DNA of 64,000 nucleotides, taken from the NCBI GenBank assembly GCA_023213395.1, contig CM041465.1, positions 141,429,741-141,493,740 on the forward strand, in the 5' to 3' direction. The notes under the pieces were generated by a model. It searched no databases, was not told the DNA's origin, and saw only the letters and a list, made by a program, of their open reading frames with translations. How positions within the stretch are numbered: the stretch's first letter is position 1; each line of letters opens with the position of its first letter. Position numbers and translations under genes: made by a program. The DNA comes from Cycas panzhihuaensis. Its lineage: Eukaryota; Cycadophyta. This document shows, piece after piece, positions 1 to 10,479 of this stretch.

Positions 1-211
1 AGAAGAGAGAGTACTTAATTGAAATATTTGTCCCCTTAGCAATGAAAACTTAATAGACAAGTTGAAGTAGGATGGTAAATATTACCAACCTTGTTAAAAC
101 CAAGTTATTTAGGAAATTGGGCTATTTAGACTATTCTTTGAGTTGTTTAGAAGGATGAAGATGGAAATAATTAAAAGGAGGGTGGATGAGATAAATGAGT
201 AGGACTAATTA
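1..211. other. Flank left of G1 LTR, unassigned
   Basis: AT-rich stretch with no open frame of note. It lies outside the G1 5' LTR. Because the sequence right of the G1 3' LTR (from 37241) is a decayed minus-strand gypsy pol, this piece could be the interrupted continuation of that element (G4), but I see no convincing integrase motif in it. The assignment is inference only. Confidence 0.25.
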
Positions 212-1281
212 TGGTGGCTTGACTAATTCAATTTTAGATCCATTAAATTGATAATACTCTTCAAAACGAGTATAAAATCAATTTGGTGGCATTTATTTTC
301 ATATGTCTAGGTTTCTTTAGGCAAAAAAATGTTATTCAGACTCTTTAAATATAAAAAAAATGCATTATGGTATAACCAATCCAGTCCCCAGTACAACTAG
401 TCCAGTCCTTGGTAAAACCAAACCAGTCCTTGGTGCGACTAGTCAAATCCTCAGTGCAACCAGACATACCTCAAATGTAACCATGTTTTACCAGGGTGTA
501 ACCAGTCGCATTTTAGGTTTAACCAAAAGAATAACATCCCTCATAGGTAATATGATTTGAAGGGGAAAATAGACTCTATTTATCACAAAACTTTAGGAGG
601 ATATTTGTACAAGTGTCCTCTACCTAAAGGAAGAAATAAATCATAAGTTTTAACTAATTTTAATTAACTTTTAATGGATTGAATAGAGGGTTGAAAAATA
701 AAGAGAAAAAAAAAAAAGTTTTTAAAGAGAAATAAACATGGAAAGCTAGAACAACTAGCCAGATTTGTCCAAAAGGTATGGAGAAGTGCCCAACAATCAC
801 ATACACAGTGAGAGGAGTAAGAAAACTTGGGAAATAACTCATATTAGTATCCCAAATATGAAAACTGCTCTAAAACTAAGTCTGCATAGGGAATAGAGAA
901 AAATAGAGGCTTGAAAGTGGAGTGGATAGGAAGGAGCAAAGAAAAAGTGCCCAGATCTATTCATGAGGTATTAGAGAAGTCTAATAAGGCTTAGACATAG
1001 CCAAAGAAGGAGAAAAGATAGTTATAGCAGTCCAAGGAAGATGCCAAACATAAATACTTCTCAAAAGAGAGTTTGTAGTTGAACAATGACTAAGTCCTTA
1101 GACTTGCATCACTAGTAAATATACTAAGGAGTATGCAATAGCCTAGATCATGCCTAGCATATATTACTCCACTCCTAGATTGCTATATTAGTCTTATATA
1201 TACTCATTAAAGTGCAAAAATAATAGAAGTTTGTAAGAACATTTTAAATATAAAAAATGTATGATATTATATATTATTTCT
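212..1281 (+). repeat. 5' LTR of gypsy element G1
   Basis: The stretch matches a second copy that is split in two: 7295-7663 and 36482-37240. Shared landmarks are the 21-bp minisatellite, the 'ggggaaaatagactc' block (near 556 and 36526), and the tail that reads atgtatgatatt and then tattattt near 1256-1279 and 37216-37239. The right edge coincides with the insertion point of element A. The left edge at a TG (212) is chosen by comparison with 7295 and is uncertain by some tens of bases. No primer-binding site is recognisable after it. Confidence 0.7.
374..520 (+). repeat. 21-bp minisatellite in G1 5' LTR
   Basis: About seven tandem 21-bp units with the pattern aacca..ccagtcct.ggt.. follow each other without gaps. 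Because 21 is a multiple of three, an open frame of 66 codons results, but it is repeat-driven and has no sign of being a gene. The partner LTR has about nine units. Confidence 0.8.
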
Positions 1282-1685
1282 TATTAGAGTTAATCATCAT
1301 CACTCCACTCCCACCTTCCAACCAGGATTGTACACCTCATCAATCTCATTTTATACATGTGGGTGCTCAACGCGTGTAGGTAAGTTAAGGTAATATTTGA
1401 TTTGATTTAAGTTAATTTGAGTTAAGTTAGCATTAATTTATTGTTAATTCAAATTTTAGGGATTGAGGAGATTCCCTCCTCCCCCAAAATTATAAATATT
1501 GAGGGGTGTGCAACCCTCGTGTCTTTAGACACCATTCTTATTTAAAAAATTTGTAATGCTCACTTCTCACAATGGATTGAATATAGAAGTTTCATGTGTT
1601 TATGCTACAATAATGTATTGATGTATTGATCTATTGAAGATTATTCTATGTTCTGCCCTATTCTCCTGCAATATTTTTTCCTACC
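1282..1685 (+). repeat. 5' LTR of element A
   Basis: 404 bp matching 4321-4724. The normal Met-tRNA primer site expected right after it is not recognisable; compare the clear site of element B at 43621-43632. Confidence 0.88.
1465..1532 (+). promoter_or_regulatory. LTR promoter: hairpin, TATA box, cap-site stem-loop
   Basis: An inverted repeat gaggag...ctcctc (1465-1481) is followed by tataaata (1491-1498). A stem-loop, gtgtct-tt-agacac (1519-1532), begins 28 bp after the start of the TATA box, about where plant Pol II transcription starts. The same three parts recur in the other LTRs of the family. Promoter function is inferred from sequence only. Confidence 0.55.
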
Positions 1686-3590
1686 CAATTATTCTCTCAA
1701 AGTATACCCGATTCTCAAACTTTACATAGCTGGGCTTCTGTGTCTTCTCTTCATTCAGAGAATTGAGCTCAAGACCTCTGCAGTTAGGGCACATTCTTCA
1801 TGCATGGCCTGCGTGCATTTGGTACCTTCGAGCTCCGTTTCAGCGTCTGGCATCGACGTTTGCAAGTCGACGGTTGTAGGCACGGGTGCATGCAAGGCAG
1901 GATTAGATCTGCAAATCTCAAGAGGCTTCATTTCTATTGATTTGCGTTGATTTGAAGTTATTTTTCTTTCTTTTATTTTCTCATATAATACTATATACAT
2001 ATATTTATTATTAATAAGAGCGCCCTTGATTCTTAATGATTTGATTTGGTAATCGAAATCAAATTTCAATAGCTCATTCGCCTCTACACAATCTTAGCGG
2101 TGGTGGTTGTTTCCAATTTTAAACATTTTTTTAATGTATATTTTTAATATAAAGTTATAAAAATTAAACTTTATTCTATATTTTTTTAGATTCAGGGTTT
2201 TAAACTTTAAGCTCCTCTTAAATCCTAGCCCCCAGTCCTATGTCTTTACACGTGACCATAACCTATCACAAAAGGATGCTAATAAGTTTTTACAACATTT
2301 TTTTAACTTTTTTTTTTTTTTCATCTTTATATAGGGTTACTAGAGAATTTTTGCCATAACTCCTCACTAGATCACTAGTTTCTAACAAAACCAGTTTCAA
2401 TACGTCAAAAATTTTTCGTAGATTAATTTTGACTAGTCATATAACTAATTTGGTACAGATTTGACCCTGTTGCAGTTGATTTAAAGTCAATTAGTCCTTT
2501 TTTTAACCTTTTTTAAACTTTTTACAAAATCACTTTTTGAACTGATTATATTTTCTTACCGGGTAACTATTTTCTGACCTGGTCTATTTTTTAGTGATCT
2601 ACATTCAACATACTTCATTACCCACCTTTTATTTTATTTTTAGAATTCATTTTGATCATTATTTTAATCACCAAAAGTGGAACTTTAGTGGTTTTTAGCA
2701 TTTTTCTTAACATTTTATCATAAAGGTACCTGTTGCCATTTCTGCTATAACTTCTCTATTTTGTTTCAAAATTTAGTCTCATTAGTTTCATTGGGAATTT
2801 GACTCAATTCTCTTCGATCTGACATGGATTTTTATATGTTTAAATGTGTTTTTACTGATCTTCAAATAGATCAAAGTTGATGTAATTTATAGCCTCAAAT
2901 CTACTATTTTTCCATATTTTTTATATGTATTTCTCAAAATTTTCAATTGAAAATATATTAAAAAACTCTCTAAGATATATTTGATTATTTTTACAGAATT
3001 CTATAAAGTTTTATTAATATTTTTATAAGTTTTTGAGCTCCTTCCTCCTGTTAGGCCTAAAAAAGAGGCCTATTCCTTTGATTTATCAAAACTTGACTTG
3101 TAGGAACACGTTTTCAAAATGGTCAATTTTATTGGATTTATATTTTATTGATCCTCATATTGGTGAAGTTTTATTTTATTCTGACATCGTTTAATATATT
3201 TTTAAAGCAGCCAAACTTGAGGTTGTCCTTTAACCCTTTTTTTAAAAAGTTTCTTCACACTCCTTATCTTTCAAAGTAAAATATATATATATTTCAGTTT
3301 CTTTAGTATTATATATTATCATCAAGGCTAAGAATTTATTGCATTGAGAATTTACATTTATTCATTTGAAGAAAATCTAAAGGTTAAGGTCTTATTTCAA
3401 ATTTATATCATTAAAAGGATATTGATATATATTTTCAAAGTTGCTTCTATATTCATTTAGTTCATTTATTTTCAAAAGGCATTACATTTCTTTTAAAAAG
3501 TATATTTGACATCATATAAGTTTGGTCACTTATTAACTTTATTTGATTTGATAAAAGCATATATTTTATGTACTAAAGTTTTTTGATAAA
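1686..3590 (+). other. Non-coding internal region of element A
   Basis: The first part (about 1740-1930) is richer in GC and CpG than the surroundings and has no recognised product, although a 100-codon open frame crosses it. From about 2240 to 3590 the sequence matches the non-coding block of B, C, D and E, including a decayed form of the family palindrome at 2434-2447. No gene is visible. Confidence 0.6.
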
Positions 3591-4330
3591 ATGGCATAAT
3601 TTCCTATATTCAATGGGCATAATTTTTAATAATGGTATAGGACTATACAAGACTATTTTATTGAACATGATCTTATGAAATATTTACAATGTGAATGTGA
3701 TCTCAGTATTAAAGAAAATTTCAGAAAGAACAATGAAGCATTAGGTTTATTATTTTGCACTATTAATGATGATATTTTTTCAAAGGTTTATGAATTAACA
3801 ACTTCTAAATCTATTTGGGATGTTTTAATTTCCACTTATGGGGGAGATACCCTCTATGTATTTGATGATATTTTTGATGAGCATGTGAGCCAGGTGACAA
3901 AACATGTGAATTATAATAACAAAAGCAATGAAGATTCAGATCAAATCTAGGACCAACTTGCTACATAAGTACATGATCCTCCATTTGAGGGGGAGAATGA
4001 ATCTTATGACATGATGAAAAGTGAATCCTATGATATGATGAAGAATAAACCTAATGATATTATAGTTGTTTATAGCATAAAGACTACAAAAGATAAAGTT
4101 CAAGTTCAAAGACTTCTTAATGTTCTAATTGATAAAGTCAAAATTATAGCTATTCATCTACTTACAGTTTTTTTACATCATTCCATGATAAAGAGATATA
4201 TTTTATAAAAAGGATGAAGAAAGTTGATAAAGATCAGAATTTCAAAGTTTTATTCAAATACAAGTTCCATAAGTTCAAGGAAAAGATATAAGTATTCGTG
4301 ATGACCATTAAGGGGGAGAATGTTGGAGTT
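3591..4330 (+). pseudogene. Gag-like protein of element A, broken
   Basis: The ATG at 3591 corresponds to the start of the intact 263-codon copy in element E (57430). Conserved pieces are visible in order: the GHNF..WY segment, IEHDL.KYLQ.ECDLSIKENF, GLLFCT..DDIFS, LTTSKS.WD.LIS.YGGD, and the acidic PPFEGE region. The pattern of a tryptophan-containing N-terminus followed by L..+..D....V..L.T....W..L resembles the UBN2/gag domain of copia elements. Several stops sit at positions where E has Gln or other codons, and a frameshift occurs near 4150. No CCHC zinc knuckle is seen. Not functional. Confidence 0.8.
4308..4320 (+). other. Polypurine tract of element A
   Basis: ttaagggggagaa directly precedes the 3' LTR, the expected primer for plus-strand DNA synthesis. 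In intact copies this stretch is also part of the gag reading frame. Confidence 0.8.
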
Positions 4331-4724
4331 AATTGTCATCACTCCACTCCCACCTTCCAACCAGGATTGTACACCTCATCAACCTTAATTTACACATGTG
4401 GGTGCTCAACATGTGTAGGTAAGTTAAGTTTAATGTTAATTTGAGTTAGTTTTATTTGAGTTAAGTTAGCATTATTTTATTGTTAATTTAAATTTCAGGG
4501 GTTGAGGAGTTTCCCTCCTCCCCCAAAATTATAAATATTGAGGGGTGTGCAACCTTGGTATCTTTAGGCACCGCCCTCATTAGGGAAATTCGTAATGCTC
4601 ACTTCTCACACTAGATTGAATATAGAAGTTTCATGTGTTTATGCTACAACAAAGTATTGATCTATTGATCTATTGAAGATTATTCTATATTTTGCCCTAT
4701 TCTCATGTAATATTTTTTTCTACA
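4321..4724 (+). repeat. 3' LTR of element A
   Basis: Starts TGTTGGAG and ends CTACA, followed by the tttct duplication. It carries the hairpin, TATA box and downstream stem-loop of the family. Confidence 0.9.
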
Positions 4725-4877
4725 TTTCTGAATTTATTTTAATTAGTTTGAGTATTTACTTTTCTATTCAAATTTAGATTAATATTTTTGGTGTTAAAAC
4801 TTGGTTTTTAAAACTCTTAGGAATTTAAAGATTCTTAAAAAAGAAGAAAGAAAAGAGAAACCTCATTGTTTTGTCGT

Positions 4878-5210
4878 ATGAAAGAGTTTATGAAAGCTAG
4901 GTTTCAATACCAATTAACTGGAAAACCTTTGACTGAACCACCTGAGAAAGAGTATAGATAGTGAAGGGAAATGGTTGGACTAGAGCAAGAGATGGAGAAA
5001 AGATTCATGAAAATGGATCGAAACCTTGATAAACTAACTTAGCTTATGGCATAACTTATTTTTCAATGGGGTGCATCTTCTTTAATATCCAAAGGCACAA
5101 GGAAGGAAGAAGATGAACCAATAAAAGAAGAGATAAGTGAAGGTATCTATGAAGGACTTATAGATGACTAGCAAGTTGATTAAGGAGGGGATGATAGTCC
5201 TATGACAATT
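4878..5210 (+). pseudogene. Gag-like remnant of gypsy element G1
   Basis: From the ATG at 4878 the frame reads a charged, helical-looking sequence with E and K runs and several stops, in the position expected of gag in G1. No zinc knuckle or protease follows. Assignment rests mainly on position upstream of the G1 pol remnant, so it is tentative. Confidence 0.4.
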
Positions 5211-5211
5211 G

Positions 5212-5309
5212 ACACGATAAAGATTAGAGTCCTATTACTTCACCTTCTTTTCTTGGGTTTTATAGTTAGAGGATGATAATTGAAGATTCACACGATAAAG
5301 ATTAGAGTC
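5212..5309 (+). repeat. 20-bp direct repeat at G1 internal deletion
   Basis: acacgataaagattagagtc occurs at 5212-5231 and again at 5290-5309. The repeat lies where gag should give way to protease and RT but jumps to the end of RT, so it marks the deletion scar. Confidence 0.6.
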
Positions 5310-7120
5310 ATTCTCAATTGGTCTACACCCATGACAACCACGAAGGTAAGAAGTTCCATTGGTGCTTGTTGATATTTAAGAAAATTTATTTTTAAATTCT
5401 CTTAAATTACAACACCTCTACATGTATTGATAGGAGGGAATACAAAATTCCATTGGGGGAATAAACAAGAGAAAACTTTTAGGATTCTAAAGTAGAATAT
5501 TTATGAAGTGCCAGTGTTAGCCTTACCATCATTACAAAAGTCATTCGAGTTAGAGAATGATGCTTGAGGATATGCCATAGGAGTAGTATTAAAGTAAGAG
5601 GGAAGACCAATAAGATATCATTTAGAGGATTTTAATAGGGTTGTAATAAAATACCTAACTTATGATAAGGAGCTCTATGCATTATATCAAGTGACCAAGT
5701 ATTAGAGACCTTACTTGTTGGGAAAAGAGGTGGCCATCCACAGTGACCATAAGCCTTTATAATTCTTGTAGATATAATCTAAATTACAGCAAGCCAAACA
5801 CATGAAGTAGATGTCTTATTTACAATAGTTTCACATCGTGGTCAAATACAAGAAAGTCATATTAAATAAAATTGTAAACTTTCTATTCAAACCTCATCAA
5901 TAATAAGGTATTTCTAGCTTGTTAGTAGCTACGCAATTTTAACTTTTTTGCCATGATAAATATGCTAATTTATACTTGGAAGATGAGGCATTCAAGCCTA
6001 TTTTGGAGTAGCTATAGTAAGGGAAAATAGTTGTTAATTTTCAACTGAAATATGGTCTACTTTTCAATTATGATAAGCTTTATATTCCAAAGCATGCAGA
6101 CTTAATGGAGTGGGTAAGAGAAGCTCACATCTTTCGAGTTATAAGACACTTCAGAGTGCAAAAAATATTATTGAATTTATAGTGATATATATATTATCCT
6201 AATATATAATAGGAGGTGACTACAGTAGTATGAAGATGTATATTATGTAGCACATCAAAGATGACCAATAGGAAGTTAGAATTGTACACTCCACTTCCTA
6301 TTCCATCGTGACCATGGGAGAGTATCTCCATGGATTTCCTTAGAGTACTACCATGAACTAAAAAATATGTGGATCATTTGTTTGTAGTTGTTGATTGATT
6401 TAGTAAAATAGTCATGTTGATTTCCTATAGGAAGACACATACAAGAATGATAGACACAAAGTTGAAGATAAGTACGAACTTTTATCCTTAAATAGATGGC
6501 CAGACCGAAGTCATTAATAGGACACTAGTGCAGTTATTATGAGGATACAATGCCAAACATCCTAAGACTTGGAATGAAAATCTCCCATACCTATAATTTG
6601 CCTTTAATAGAGTAGTCCATATCTCAACTTAGAAATCACCATTCGAGGTATGTGTGGGATTTTTGCCTATAAGTCTATTTGATTTAGAATTTTCAACTCA
6701 ACTTATTGCAAGAAATAGAAAGAAGGAAGAAGGAAAAGAGAAGGTATAAAGATTCTTCAAAAGAATAAAAAAAATACATCAACAAGTTAAGTGGTAACTT
6801 TAAAAATCTTAGTAGAGATATAAACAAAGGCATGATGAACATAGAACTAGCCATTCCTTTAAGGAATGAGATCAAGTTTGGTTGCATCTCAATAAGAAAA
6901 GATTATAAGGTGGAGGTAAGAAGTTGAAGCTTATATAGTATGGTTATTTTACAATCTTGAAAAAAATTAGAAAACATGCTTTTTAGTTTGAACTTTCAGA
7001 ATTCATGAAGATATATCTAGTTATGAATATTGAGAATATAAAGATATTTGAGCCATCCATGTTGGATGAAGATGAAGAGGGAATTCCACTCTTACTAAAT
7101 TTAAAGGAGTTATGAGTGGA
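5300..7120 (+). pseudogene. Gypsy pol remnant of G1 (RT end, RNase H, integrase)
   Basis: The frame begins with the RT thumb (about 5310-5400). RNase H follows at 5560-5900, with GYAIGVVL, YDKELYAL and the HSDHKPL motif. The integrase zinc region and core follow (about 5990-6660), with the ISMDFL core start and the GQTEV.NRTL segment. A C-terminal region ends near 7110; no chromodomain is clear. The RT catalytic core (YLDD) and protease are missing through a deletion. More than ten stops fall at conserved Gln or Trp positions. Ty3/gypsy identity is secure; the exact clade is not. Confidence 0.8.
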
Positions 7121-7294
7121 GAAAGAAGAACTAATACAAAATTATTACTTTCTTTAAAAGAAATAGATCATAACTAAAAGAGGTATAATTAATTCCTTCA
7201 GGATTGAAGAGAAAGGACAACTGACCAACAAAGCAAAATGGTACAATAGGGATAAGGGAAGAATCAAATTCCCTCATTTATAATTATAAGGTTC

Positions 7295-7663
7295 ATGAGG
7301 CCATGAACTCCTAAAAAGAGAGAGTTATAATCTAATTTTAGATATATTAAATCCATAATACTCTTAAAAAAAAATAGAAAAATAATTTGGTAGTACTTAT
7401 TTTCATATATATAGCCTTCTTTAGGTGGAAAAATGCTATTTAAACTCTTAAAATGGAAAAAATTGCATTCTAGTACAACCAATCCAATCCTCGGTACAAC
7501 TAGTCTAGTCTTTGGTATGACCAGACTAGTCCTTAGTAAAACTAGTCTAGTCCTCGGTGCAACCAGACCTGCCTCAAGTATGACCAGACCAATAGTTGGT
7601 GTGACTAGGCCTGCCTCAGGTGTAATCATATTTTACCAAGGTGTGACCAATCTCGTTTTAGAT
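7295..7663 (+). repeat. G1 3' LTR, left part
   Basis: Matches 212-525 of the 5' LTR and then breaks at the G2 insertion point; it resumes at 36482. The last five bases (7659-7663, tagat) are the left copy of the G2 target-site duplication. Confidence 0.8.
7477..7663 (+). repeat. 21-bp minisatellite in G1 3' LTR
   Basis: About nine 21-bp units of the same type as at 374-520, including units with gaccagactagtcctt and gaccagaccaat. The copy number differs from the 5' LTR. An open frame on each strand is due to the repeat. Confidence 0.8.
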
Positions 7664-10163
7664 TATTTTACCAAAACTTGGCCTTTTGATTTGTATTTAG
7701 TTTGCATTAGTAAGTTTTAATATGTTTTTTATATAGTTTTATAAAAAATGAATGACGGTTTATTTGATCATAGATTAGGCCATGTTTTGATGAAGGAATG
7801 TATGAATCTTGTTTAATGAATTACTATGAACGATGATGTGGTTTGTATTTTTATTATAACCTTCTAATGACTTAAACTATAGCACTAAAGTTTTTCTTCA
7901 CAATCAATTTGATCTCATGCCTCCTTTAAAACTTGTTATTTTTACGCCTTGGCCTTGATTTCACCCAAATTTTTCTATTTTTCAATCATTTTTGGGCTTG
8001 TATTTAGTATTTTCACCTTGTTCTTAGCCTATTTACTTATTTATAAAGTCATTTATACTTTAATTTCTATTTAATAATTAAATTTTGACCTTTCTAAAGT
8101 TAATTTCTATCTTCACATTTGTCATATTTTTTGCACTACCAAAAATATGAACGATCACATTTTTAGTGTAAAGTCACATTTTATAGGTTGAAAAATGTGA
8201 TCGGTTATGTTTTTTACTATCATGCATGTAAAACTCAGCCAGCATGCTAGAATTTTATATGTTGCCACCTAAATTTGGTGGGATTTGATCTCCTCGATAC
8301 CCAGGAATAAGAATGGAGTTTGTGTGATTCATTGTTGATGAATTAGTGGGTGATTTACTTAAGATTGGGTGGGTTTTTTAGTTTTCTTGAAGATTTTTAA
8401 GACCGTTGTTGTATGATTCAAAGTTAGATTTTGAGAAGACTTATGGATGAAATCATGGAAGATTTTTGATGATGTGACTTCGTGTGTTGTTAATATTTGA
8501 AAGTTGGTGGTCTAAGCTTCAATTTTTTTTTGCTTTTATCAATGTTTCATACTTCAAACTTCTTCCAATTGGGTAAGGTCTTTCCTACTAAGTTTCTAGC
8601 TTATTTTATAGTATTTTAAAGGTGGTTTTGCTAAAAAATTACTCTTTTCTTTGGTCAATTATTGAATTGGTCTTGTACTCATTTTAGTCTTTGAAATACA
8701 TGTTGAAAGGCCAGTCCTTTATGGGGTTTCTTAAGGGTTAGACTAAGGTGGGGCTTGGTTATCTCTCTACTACTCATCTAGCTTTCACTTCCCACTCTTT
8801 TATAACAATTTATATTTTAGGCAATTTACCACTCCTTTTGGTATTGTTGGGCTATAGTTTAGCCTCACTCGGTTGTTGTTACTCTCCTTTGATTTGTTTT
8901 GAAAGAAATTTTATAAAAAATTAATCAACTAAAACGAAAATTGTCATTCTAAGGCATTCATTTACAATAGGAAAGAAGTTTCATTCTCACAATCTTATGG
9001 TTTAATCGATTTCACTTTCAAGTTTATTTCTTTATCTTTCAAAAGAAAAGTTGAAAATATTAGAAAGCAAAAGTATCTCTAATTTTTTAGTTTGATAAGG
9101 GTTCAAGGATCCTTTTGGAGCTTATGTTACTTCAATTATAATAGAACCTTTAAAACTAGTACTTCATATGAAAGTTATGGTTTAGATTTATGGTTTACTT
9201 GTGATCTCATAGGTCTAAAAATCATTAGAAAATAATAGTAATATCTTCTTAAAATCTCTTTCTTTTTATATCATCCATCATCGTTTCAAAGAATTAGTTG
9301 CATACATAAAAGATGAAGTCTATTAACTAGTTTTACATGTTATTGATCTCTTTGGAAAACTTACACAAATGATCATATAATGTGTTTTATCCTGTGATAA
9401 TATCATCCCTTTTGCCATGAAGTGTGCATATTACATACAGGAAGATCATTTCATATTTGCATATGCATATTTAATCTTGGAAAAAAAAAAGAAAAAATAC
9501 ATAAAAAAAGCTTACATGCATCTTTTTTCTAGTTTGTTTACTTTTGATTGTTGATCAAAAGAAAGAAAGAATAGATTAGGTCTTTTAGTCTCATTGATTA
9601 CCTAGATTTATCTTACTTTCTTTGTTTTTTTTTTTTGTTGATATAACATCAAGACCAAAAAAAAAATACAAATAAAAAGAGAAAAGAAGAACAAAACCAA
9701 AAGAAGGACAAAGTGGTCATAAATAACACAAGAATAATATAAAAACATAAACAACAACAAAAAAGAAAACAAAGTGGGTACAAACAAGGACAAGGAATAA
9801 AACAAAACAAATAACTTTTCCATTCACGTACCCTCTCATACATCTAAGTAGACACCAAAAGATTGAAAATATCATACAAGAGGAGTCCCTAAGAAGGATA
9901 GTGACAATATTCTTAGCATAGTTCTGAATTTGGAACTCCTTCGTTAAGTCATATAGGTTAGCGGATTCTACTACCCCATTTTATATCCATGCCTTTCATC
10001 ATAACTATTCACACTTTATTAGATGACACTACTGATTAAAGGCTCCTTCTTAGGAGTTAGGTAAAAGTGGTCCCTTAGGTCTTCTTGAACTTTGTATCTC
10101 CCAATTTTAATTGAAATAAGAATCAAGAGATATTTAGTCCAAGTTCTCCCGAGAACGCAATCA
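7664..10163 (+). repeat. 5' LTR of G2
   Basis: 2.5 kb, matching 34020-36476 along its length, from the attttaccaaaactt start to the cgagaacgcaatca end. The expected TG start reads TA in both copies. AT-rich with homopolymers near 9480-9800. No recognisable primer site follows. Confidence 0.85.
8152..8203 (+). other. Stem-loop in G2 5' LTR
   Basis: cgatcacattttt (8152-8164) and aaaaatgtgatcg (8191-8203) are perfect inverted repeats of 13 bp with a 26-nt loop. The equivalent site in the 3' LTR (34505-34542) still pairs although its sequence has changed. Function unknown. Confidence 0.55.
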
Positions 10164-10479
10164 TCTTTCTCGCGACCATATTAGGGAACTGCCATTTATT
10201 CTCCTTTAAAGCAATGGAAATGATAATACCTACCCCTAGGCACTCCTTGAGACTTTAAGGCCTTCTGCTTGATTCTTAAGTGCATCTATCATACTTTGGC
10301 CATGACATTTCATCATCCTATGTTGAATCTTTGGAACTTCAAACATAAGACATATACTTTTATCCTCCTGAAAATTCAACCCAATTATATAACATACCAA
10401 TAGAGCAAGGATATCTAGAACCTTATTAATATCTTGGTGATCCTTCTTTTGTGGGTCCTTTGTTCACACAAGAAGAACC
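10164..10479 (+). other. G2 leader
   Basis: Sequence between the 5' LTR and the first gag-like codons. No primer-binding site starting TGG and no gene could be identified; the primer site is probably decayed. Confidence 0.4.

Larger units (their letters stand above)
1277..4729 (+). mobile_element. Element A, gag-only LTR retrotransposon with 5-bp duplication
   Basis: Two 404-bp LTRs (1282-1685, 4321-4724) flank an internal region of 2.6 kb. The 5-bp sequence tttct occurs immediately outside both LTRs (1277-1281, 4725-4729), the expected target-site duplication. The only coding trace is a short gag-like gene next to the 3' LTR; no protease, integrase, RT or RNase H is present. It interrupts G1 at or just beyond the end of the G1 5' LTR. 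The LTR start is mutated from TG to TA and the 5' LTR end from CA to CC, so the copy is old. Same family as B, C, D and E. Confidence 0.9.

Noticed and set aside
360-560. A Pro/Thr-rich repeat protein (66 codons) and its relative at 7433-7720
   Set aside because: The open frames arise from a 21-bp minisatellite inside an LTR; no start context or homologue is recognised.
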